A stretch of DNA of 9,936 nt from positions 1-9,936 of the forward strand of contig CAZBUB010000071.1 in the NCBI GenBank assembly GCA_964494985.1, in the 5' to 3' direction. Position numbers and translations under genes: made by a program. Below the pieces are notes generated by a model. That model made no database searches. It saw nothing but the letters and a program-made list of their open reading frames with translations, and had not been told where the DNA came from. This document shows positions 5,167-9,936 of the stretch, piece by piece. The DNA comes from CAZBUB01 sp964494985. GTDB lineage: Bacteria > Desulfobacterota > Desulfovibrionia > Desulfovibrionales > Desulfothermaceae. Position 1 is the first letter of the stretch, and each line of letters starts with the position of its first letter.

Positions 5167-6654
5167 ATGCTACAATCCAAAGTCAATGGCTGGACAGTGA
5201 CTATGGCCGGCCTGGGCATTAATCTGGCCCTGGGTATCCTGTACACCTGGAGTGTCTTCCGGCTGTATATCGAGGACTCCATAGCCAGCGCAGACGGCAG
5301 GTTCACCTGGGACCAAGCTTCCTTGAACGACCCTTATGCTGTTTGCTGCCTGGTCTTTGCCTTCACCATGGTCTTTGCAGGCAGGGTCCAGGACAGGATC
5401 AGTCCCAGGATCACTGCCATGATAGGCGGCGTCCTGGCTGGCCTGGGCCTGATCGCCATTTCCCAGTCCTATGCCTTGTGGACCTGGATCATGGGCTTTG
5501 GTGTGCTCACAGGCATGGGCATTGGCTTTGGCTACGCCTCTGCCACTCCCCCGGCCATCAAGTGGTTCCCTGCCTACAGGACCGGGCTCATCGCCGGACT
5601 GGTGGTCGCGGGATTTGGTCTGGCTTCGGTCTACATCGCACCCCTGGCCACATTTCTGATCAGGAGCTTCGGCCTGTCCAATGCCATGCTCATATTCGGG
5701 CTCGGATTTCTGGTGGTGGTCACCTTGCTGTCCCTGTTCCTGGTCAATCCACCTGAAGGCCATGTGCCCCAGGACACCAGGACCGCAGCAGCCAAGGCCA
5801 AGGATAAGCAGGCTATCGAATTCTCCCCTGCCCAGACTCTGATGACCGGAGCCTTCTACAAGCTGTGGTTCATTTACTTCGTAGGCGCTGGCGTGGGGCT
5901 GATGATTATCGGCAATGTGGCAGGCATGGCCAAGTCCAGCATGGGGGACCTGTCCTGGCTGGTGGTAGCCCTGATGGCTGTGGGCAACGCAGGGGGCAGG
6001 ATCGTGGCCGGATTCGTCTCGGACAAGATCGGCCGCACCGTGAGCATGCTGATCATGTTCAGCTTCCAGGCCTTGATCATCTTCTCCCTGATCTTCATCC
6101 CGGAGCACCTGGCCCTGCCTCTGCTGATTGCAGCCACTTTGATCGGCTTCAACTACGGCACCAACCTCTCCCTGTTCCCTGCTGCCACCAAGGACTACTT
6201 CGGGCTCAAGAACTTTGGGGTCAACTACGGCCTGTTATTCACAGCCTGGGGCGTAGGCGGGCTGGTCCTGCCCAGGATCTCCCAGACTATAGTGGCTGCC
6301 ACCGGCACCATGCAGGCGGCATATCTGCTGGCCATCGCCCTGCTCATCTTCAGCGCTGCACTGACCCTGCTCACCAGTGCTCCCAAGGACCTGCCCCTGC
6401 CTTCCAAAATCAGACAAGGGCTGAACATGGGCCATTTCGCCTATAACCCAGTATTCATGCCTTCTCCCCAGGCCCAGCAGGCCCAGCTGGCTATGCTGGT
6501 GGGCTCCAGCACCACTCAGAATCGCAGACCGCCTTTCCCTGACTCATCCATGACCTACAGTCCGTTTTTCTTCCGGCCAGAGCCTCAGTGGCAGAAGAAG
6601 GAAGAAGACAAGGACCAGGAAGGAGATCAAGAAAATCAAGATCTTAAAACATAA
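5167..6654 (+). CDS. MFS carrier of the oxalate/formate antiporter (OFA) family
   Basis: The 495-residue protein is a 12-helix MFS carrier of the inner membrane. OFA signatures include GWTVTMAGLGINLALGILYTWSVF (split here: 8-19, 20-31), ATPPAIKWFPAYRTGLIAG (126-144) and GFVSDKIGR (282-290). Members exchange small carboxylates such as oxalate, formate or lactate. In Oxalobacter OxlT, Arg272 and Lys355 contact oxalate; by motif position Arg278 here seems to match the first, while Trp361 (FTAWGVGG) replaces the lysine. That argues against oxalate and for a monocarboxylate, an inference only. The carrier domain ends near residue 410 (TSAPKDLP); an 85-residue tail follows, ending in an acidic/basic stretch (477-495), probably cytoplasmic. 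The start is supported by GGGGGA (5156-5161) five bases upstream. It stands alone behind a terminator-like hairpin. Confidence 0.85.
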   Translation: MLQSKVNGWTVTMAGLGINLALGILYTWSVFRLYIEDSIASADGRFTWDQASLNDPYAVCCLVFAFTMVFAGRVQDRISPRITAMIGGVLAGLGLIAISQSYALWTWIMGFGVLTGMGIGFGYASATPPAIKWFPAYRTGLIAGLVVAGFGLASVYIAPLATFLIRSFGLSNAMLIFGLGFLVVVTLLSLFLVNPPEGHVPQDTRTAAAKAKDKQAIEFSPAQTLMTGAFYKLWFIYFVGAGVGLMIIGNVAGMAKSSMGDLSWLVVALMAVGNAGGRIVAGFVSDKIGRTVSMLIMFSFQALIIFSLIFIPEHLALPLLIAATLIGFNYGTNLSLFPAATKDYFGLKNFGVNYGLLFTAWGVGGLVLPRISQTIVAATGTMQAAYLLAIALLIFSAALTLLTSAPKDLPLPSKIRQGLNMGHFAYNPVFMPSPQAQQAQLAMLVGSSTTQNRRPPFPDSSMTYSPFFFRPEPQWQKKEEDKDQEGDQENQDLKT

Positions 6655-6668
6655 TTCCATATCTCACT

Positions 6669-6725
6669 AAATTTACTCCTTGATTTTTTAACTTTAACCA
6701 AGTAAATTTCTATAGTTTACTTTGG
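6669..6725. other. Overlapping AT-rich inverted repeats upstream of the M23 gene
   Basis: AAATTTACT (6669-6677) is perfectly complementary to AGTAAATTT (6701-6709). The second arm overlaps CCAAGTAAA (6698-6706), which pairs with TTTACTTTGG (6716-6725) except for one extra T. The two hairpins exclude each other. They could be an operator overlapping the promoter, alternative leader structures, or a weak terminator of the transporter gene. Confidence 0.35.
6680..6708 (+). promoter_or_regulatory. Possible promoter of the M23 peptidase gene
   Basis: TTGATT (6680-6685), a 17-base spacer and TAAATT (6703-6708) match four of six bases at each hexamer. The surrounding 98-nt gap is much more AT-rich than the genes beside it, which favours a promoter but also makes chance matches likely. 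Confidence 0.3.
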
Positions 6726-6752
6726 AACCTTACATAGTCCAGGACCCTTGCA

Positions 6753-8189
6753 ATGCGCAATTATTACCGGCTGGAATCAGCCAGCAAGCTTCGCTTCAAA
6801 AGGAAAAAAAGCAAAAAGCCCTTGCTTTTGCTGCTCTTTTTCGTACTCTTGGGCCTGGGCTATCTGAGCTTGGGCTCAGAAACCTTTCCAGGCATAGCCG
6901 TCCTTAAAAAAAGCCTGCTACCTGATCCCAGCTCCCAAAAGCAGCAGAAAGAAGCCGACAACAATTCTATTCTGACGGTTTTCAAGCCTATTCCAGAAGA
7001 CTTCTTTTCCAGTAACTCCTGGCATAAGGGCCCTTTGGCCAGCACTCATGAAAAGTCTTTGCGTATTGCAAATGGTGATACACTGATCGACCTTCTGCAA
7101 AAGGCGGGTCTGAGCAACTCTAAAGCCCACACCCTGATCAATACTCTGGAAGAGGTCTACAATCCCAGGAAGCTACGTCAGGGGCAGGAAGTGATAGTAG
7201 CCTTTGTGGAAAAAAAGGGGCATCAGATTTTCCAGGGCATGAATATCAAGCTTGATGTGGACAAGGAGGTTCGGGTTATCCGGGAGAAGGACAATGAATT
7301 CTTCGCCCGAGAAATCACCCGGGAGCTACAGACCAGACCTGCCCTGACTGAAGCCAAAATAAAATCTAGCCTCTACCAGTCTGCACTGGACGCCGAGCTG
7401 CCACTCCAGGTCCTGATTCAGATCATGCAAGCCTACTCCTATAATGTGGATTTTCAGCGCGATATACGACCTGGAGATAGTATTGAGGTCATGTACGAAG
7501 AGCGGATAGACGAAAAAGGCCAGGTCCTGAAGGCAGGATCAGCATTGTTTGCTAGGCTGCAGACCCGCGGGAAGCGAATGCCCATTTACCGCTATGAGAC
7601 CCCGGATGGGAAAGTTGACTTTTACAATTCCCAGGGCAAGAGCGTGCGCAAAACATTGATGGTCACTCCGATTGACGGGGCTAGGCTCAGCTCCAACTAC
7701 GGCATGCGCAAGCATCCCATCCTGGGTTACAACAAGATGCACCGTGGCCTGGATTTTGCCGCTTCCAGCGGAACCCCTATCATGGCAGCCGGAGACGGCA
7801 TAGTGGAATATGCCGGACGCAAGGGCAGCTATGGAAACTATATCCGCATCCGCCACCCTAACCAATATCATACTGTTTATGCCCACCTCAGGAGCTATGC
7901 CAAGGGCATCAAGAGGGGAGCCCGGGTCAAACAAGGCGAAACCATAGGGTATGTAGGCTCCACCGGCAGGTCTACAGGTCCCCATCTGCATTATGAGGTC
8001 AAACACAGAGGGCAGCATATGAACCCGACCAAGGTCAAAACACCGCCTGGTCGAACCCTGGAGGGAGACGAGCTGCAGCAGTTCTTGCTGGCCAAGCAGG
8101 AGCTGGAGCAGCGCTATGCATCCCTGCGGGAGGAGACCCATCTGGCCAAAGGAAAAGAGCAGGATTCTGCTGAAGTCACCAAGCAGTGA
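6753..8189 (+). CDS. M23-family murein endopeptidase, membrane-anchored (MepM-like)
   Basis: The 478-residue protein has a basic N-terminus (RFKRKKSKK, 14-22), one hydrophobic anchor (about 23-40) and an extracytoplasmic body. Residues about 101-180 contain an OapA/LysM-like region (NGDTLIDLLQKAGLS, 107-121). The C-terminal LytM/M23 domain (about 305-425) has all expected metal and catalytic residues: HRGLD (His330, Asp334), YAHL (His378) and HLH (411-413). M23 enzymes of this build cut peptide cross-links of peptidoglycan during wall growth. A charged, probably coiled tail follows (about 436-478). The ribosome binding site AGGA (6741-6744) lies eight bases before ATG. It is followed after 16 bases by the selenoprotein-like gene, with which it probably shares a transcript; a functional link is not evident. 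Confidence 0.9.
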   Translation: MRNYYRLESASKLRFKRKKSKKPLLLLLFFVLLGLGYLSLGSETFPGIAVLKKSLLPDPSSQKQQKEADNNSILTVFKPIPEDFFSSNSWHKGPLASTHEKSLRIANGDTLIDLLQKAGLSNSKAHTLINTLEEVYNPRKLRQGQEVIVAFVEKKGHQIFQGMNIKLDVDKEVRVIREKDNEFFAREITRELQTRPALTEAKIKSSLYQSALDAELPLQVLIQIMQAYSYNVDFQRDIRPGDSIEVMYEERIDEKGQVLKAGSALFARLQTRGKRMPIYRYETPDGKVDFYNSQGKSVRKTLMVTPIDGARLSSNYGMRKHPILGYNKMHRGLDFAASSGTPIMAAGDGIVEYAGRKGSYGNYIRIRHPNQYHTVYAHLRSYAKGIKRGARVKQGETIGYVGSTGRSTGPHLHYEVKHRGQHMNPTKVKTPPGRTLEGDELQQFLLAKQELEQRYASLREETHLAKGKEQDSAEVTKQ

Positions 8190-8205
8190 GCCTTACCGGT
8201 CGAAA

Positions 8206-8481
8206 ATGACATCCAACCTAAAACTGACCCTGGTCAAAAAGCTGCATTCAGGATTTGCCTGAGCCAGTTGCGAAAAGGCCCTGGAAGTGGCCGAGCAAGT
8301 TGCTGCAGAGCACCCTGAAGCAATTCAGCTGGAGGTCCTGGAGCCTGAAGCAGCCGCAGCAAAAGGCCTCAACAGCAAAAAGAGCATCAGCGTCTACCTG
8401 GACCAGCAGCAGATCCCCATCAAGACAGCCCTCTCCAAGCCAGACCTGGAAAAGCGCATCCAGCAAAAGCTGCATCCTTAA
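8206..8481 (+). CDS. Probable selenoprotein, thioredoxin-like, UxxC motif (UGA = Sec at codon 19)
   Basis: ATG at 8206 opens a frame that meets one TGA at 8260-8262 and then runs in the same frame to TAA at 8479-8481, 91 residues if the UGA is read as selenocysteine. The UGA sits in GFA-U-ASC-EKA, so U19 and Cys22 make a UxxC redox motif where thioredoxin-fold proteins carry CxxC. The order is that of such small proteins: a strand (LKLTLVKKL, 5-13), the motif, then a helix (EKALEVAEQVAAEH, 23-36), a strand (IQLEVL) and a C-terminal helix (KPDLEKRIQQKL). No cis-proline TPP loop is seen; NSKKSISVYL stands near that position, so the exact family is unrecognised. No good ribosome binding site is visible; the start is 16 bases after the M23 stop, suggesting coupled translation. 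A standard gene caller would miss it or start at the later ATG 8287. A nonsense mutation is the main alternative. Confidence 0.72.
8277..8292 (+). promoter_or_regulatory. Candidate bacterial SECIS hairpin
   Basis: GGCC (8277-8280) pairs with GGCC (8289-8292); a C/U mismatch and a U-G wobble close a GGAA loop (8283-8286). The loop starts 20 bases after the UGA and has G in its first position, in line with the general bacterial SECIS pattern as I know it (apical loop roughly 16-37 bases downstream, G in the first two loop bases). The stem is short and was folded by eye only. An alternative is CCAG/CUGG pairing at 8264-8284. Confidence 0.45.
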
Positions 8482-8484
8482 TCC

Positions 8485-8522
8485 TTACCCATTTCATGCA
8501 TTGCATATTTTGGGTAATTTTT
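8485..8522 (+). terminator. Rho-independent terminator after the selenoprotein gene
   Basis: TTACCC (8485-8490) pairs with GGGTAA (8512-8517), with an inner stem ATGC (8496-8499) and GCAT (8503-8506) separated by symmetric five-base internal loops. TTTTT follows at 8518-8522. It sits four bases after the stop codon and fits the end of the M23-selenoprotein transcript, facing the convergent flavoprotein gene. Confidence 0.65.
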
Positions 8523-8687
8523 CATTTCACTGAAAGGGATTGCTTACAGACTCCCTGCCCTAATTGGAGCTGGAACGGGCAATGCCATACAGGTATTCAA
8601 AGAAGTTAACTCTTCTCCGATAACTGGTAACCGGCAACCAATCTATGAAATAACGATAGGAGTCCACAATCTGTATGATCATCAACC

Positions 8688-9797
8688 TCATTCCAGGGCT
8701 TGGAAACGCTTCATAAATTTGCGGTCTATCCAGTCCTTGATCCAGAAAGCCGGCTTTCCCCCAAAGGTTATTTTGTTCTTGCTGAAGATGCCGGTGCCAT
8801 CGCCAAGGTTGTAAATCAAAAGGTAATCCCCTCCAGGCTGAAAGGCCTGCAGCTCACCTCCATCCAGGCTTGCTTCCAAGTTGTTATACAAAATGGGATT
8901 TTGCCGTACAGCATACACCCCAACTTTGTCCAAGGGCTGATTTTCAAAGTAAATACAATCCCCGCCGCCGAAAATCTGAGGATGGTCTGGGTGCTGCAGA
9001 TACTCATTCACCAAAAGGCCCTGGTCTGGACCTGTACGCAGCCCTGAGTCCACAAACAGCGAGGAGGGCTTTACCCCCAGGGCCAAGAAGGTGAGATGGC
9101 TTGCAAAGTTTTGCCCATTTTCCAGCTCCACCCCTTCCTGACTGAGCTGGTGCACATACCCCTCTTCCAAAATCTCTATTCCGCGGCGGCTAAAGTTCTT
9201 TTTAGCCAGTTTCCTGATCGGCTCTCCTAGCTTGGACAGAAACTTTCGGCCCGCAAAAACAGAGATCCTTGTCTGATCTCCTCCAGCGTCCTGCACCAAC
9301 CGCTGCAGATTGCCAGCCACTTCCAAGGCCGCAGGCCCTCCCCCGATCACGCTAAACCGGGTATTGCCTTGCGCCAAGAGCTCCAGAACCTTTTGCTGGG
9401 CCTGAAGCAAAGAGGCTATAGGCTTGACTGAGTAGCAGACACATTGCTCCTGGCCTTGGACTGCTGGCACTGAGCTGCCTACGTTGCAGGACAAAACATC
9501 ATAGCCAAGCTCCTGGCCGTTATCCAGGCGGACTTTTCTCTCCTGGGGCAAAATCTTTGTAGCCTTGGCCGTTACGAAGTGAGCTCCCTGTTTCTCCACT
9601 ACCTGCTTGGTGGCAAAGCGTATCTGCGCCGGGGTATATATCTTGCCGAGCATGCCCGGGCCCATCCCAGAATAGTAGTGATACTCATCAGGCTGAACCA
9701 CTGTGACTCCATGGCCCTGGCTGCGCAGCCTGGCAATATTGGCCAGGGTGACCATGTGGGCGTGTCCTCCGCCTAGCAAAAGCAGTTGCTTGCCCAT
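8688..9797 (-). CDS. FAD-dependent pyridine nucleotide-disulfide oxidoreductase, SelD-associated family (TIGR03169-like)
   Basis: The 369-residue protein has an N-terminal FAD motif (LLGGGHAH, 7-14), DEYHYYSGMGPGMLGKIY (37-54), YDVLSCNVGS (99-108), a second nucleotide motif (VIGGGPAALEVAGNL, 150-164) and a C-terminal FAD contact (IFGGGDCIYF, 275-284). The GHAH start and the PYSGM-like block are typical of the family that forms the N-terminal half of SelD fusion proteins in some bacteria and also occurs alone; its reaction is unknown. Sulfide:quinone oxidoreductases and NDH-2 enzymes are more distant relatives. I chose ATG 9797 because AAGGGGA ends five bases upstream; an upstream in-frame GTG at 9815 would add six residues. 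The gene converges on the UGA-containing gene, which suggests a selenium theme. Probably cytoplasmic or membrane-peripheral. Confidence 0.82.
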   Translation of the reverse strand: MGKQLLLLGGGHAHMVTLANIARLRSQGHGVTVVQPDEYHYYSGMGPGMLGKIYTPAQIRFATKQVVEKQGAHFVTAKATKILPQERKVRLDNGQELGYDVLSCNVGSSVPAVQGQEQCVCYSVKPIASLLQAQQKVLELLAQGNTRFSVIGGGPAALEVAGNLQRLVQDAGGDQTRISVFAGRKFLSKLGEPIRKLAKKNFSRRGIEILEEGYVHQLSQEGVELENGQNFASHLTFLALGVKPSSLFVDSGLRTGPDQGLLVNEYLQHPDHPQIFGGGDCIYFENQPLDKVGVYAVRQNPILYNNLEASLDGGELQAFQPGGDYLLIYNLGDGTGIFSKNKITFGGKPAFWIKDWIDRKFMKRFQALE

Positions 9798-9936
9798 AAC
9801 TTTCCCCTTCTTCACTTTTCATTTTCCAGGTACTCCATACACCTCAAGCTAAAACCCCAATATTTATTCAGCATCTATCATGCTTGGACAAGCATTACCG
9901 AGGAAGAAACCAAAGTCCGGGGGTTCGGGCCACAGG
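9798..9936. other. Upstream region of the flavoprotein gene to the window edge
   Basis: No convincing feature was found here. On the minus strand TTGTCC (near 9886-9891) and TAAATA (near 9861-9866) are separated by 19 bases, a poor promoter. A plus-strand frame from ATG 9880 stays open to the edge (MLGQALPRKKPKSGGSGHR) but has no ribosome binding site and too few residues to identify. Confidence 0.4.

Noticed and set aside
5170..6108. A 312-codon open frame on the minus strand inside the transporter gene
   Set aside because: Its translation is rich in His, Gln, Asp and Gly without any domain, as expected for the complement of a hydrophobic membrane protein gene.
8287..8481. Short gene starting at ATG-like codon 8287 (64 residues)
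   Set aside because: It is the same frame as the selenoprotein after the UGA; a start there would leave out the redox motif and lacks a ribosome binding site, so the longer reading is preferred.
9798..9815. GTG 9815 as the start of the flavoprotein
   Set aside because: ATG 9797 has a well-placed AAGGGGA site and puts the GGGHAH motif at the usual distance from the N-terminus.
9895..9936. GGGGGTTCGGG looking like a tRNA T-arm at the right edge
   Set aside because: The flanking bases do not form a T stem and no acceptor or anticodon arm is visible.

Overview
The window looks like chromosomal DNA from an anaerobic, probably sulfate-reducing bacterium of the Desulfobacterota (a Desulfovibrionales-like lineage is my best guess, from gene content only). 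The reasons are a DUF39 / UPF0280 / NIL-ferredoxin gene set typical of sulfate reducers and methanogens, a HdrD/GlpC-like double-CCG iron-sulfur protein, an oxalate/formate-family transporter, a probable selenoprotein, and gaps full of short palindromic repeats. No rRNA, tRNA, CRISPR array, insertion sequence or phage gene is visible.

Layout. 1-1406 (minus): a nearly complete iron-sulfur protein with two CCG domains that runs off the left edge. 1407-2128: a 722-nt divergent gap packed with palindromes, one 100-bp nested inverted repeat and two arrays of a 12-bp unit. 2129-4828 (plus): the three-gene set for homocysteine synthesis from sulfide, namely DUF39 enzyme, UPF0280 protein and NIL/2[4Fe-4S] ferredoxin, with repeat-bearing gaps. 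4829-5166: a gap with a third partial copy of the large repeat, a possible promoter and a terminator-like hairpin. 5167-6654 (plus): an OFA-family MFS carrier with an unusual polar tail. 6753-8189 (plus): a membrane-anchored M23 murein endopeptidase. 8206-8481 (plus): a 91-residue thioredoxin-like protein whose UGA codon falls exactly at the first position of a CxxC-type motif (U-A-S-C), so probably selenocysteine. 8688-9797 (minus): a FAD oxidoreductase of the family found fused to the N-terminus of selenophosphate synthetase (SelD) in other organisms.

How the parts fit. The 2129-4828 genes would make homocysteine from aspartate semialdehyde, with sulfide as sulfur source and the ferredoxin as electron carrier; the divergent CCG-domain protein may also be a redox partner, but nothing in the sequence proves it. 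The right side has a second theme: a selenoprotein gene convergent with a SelD-associated flavoprotein. The strongest leads are this unannotatable selenoprotein and the exactly 100-bp interspersed palindromic repeat.
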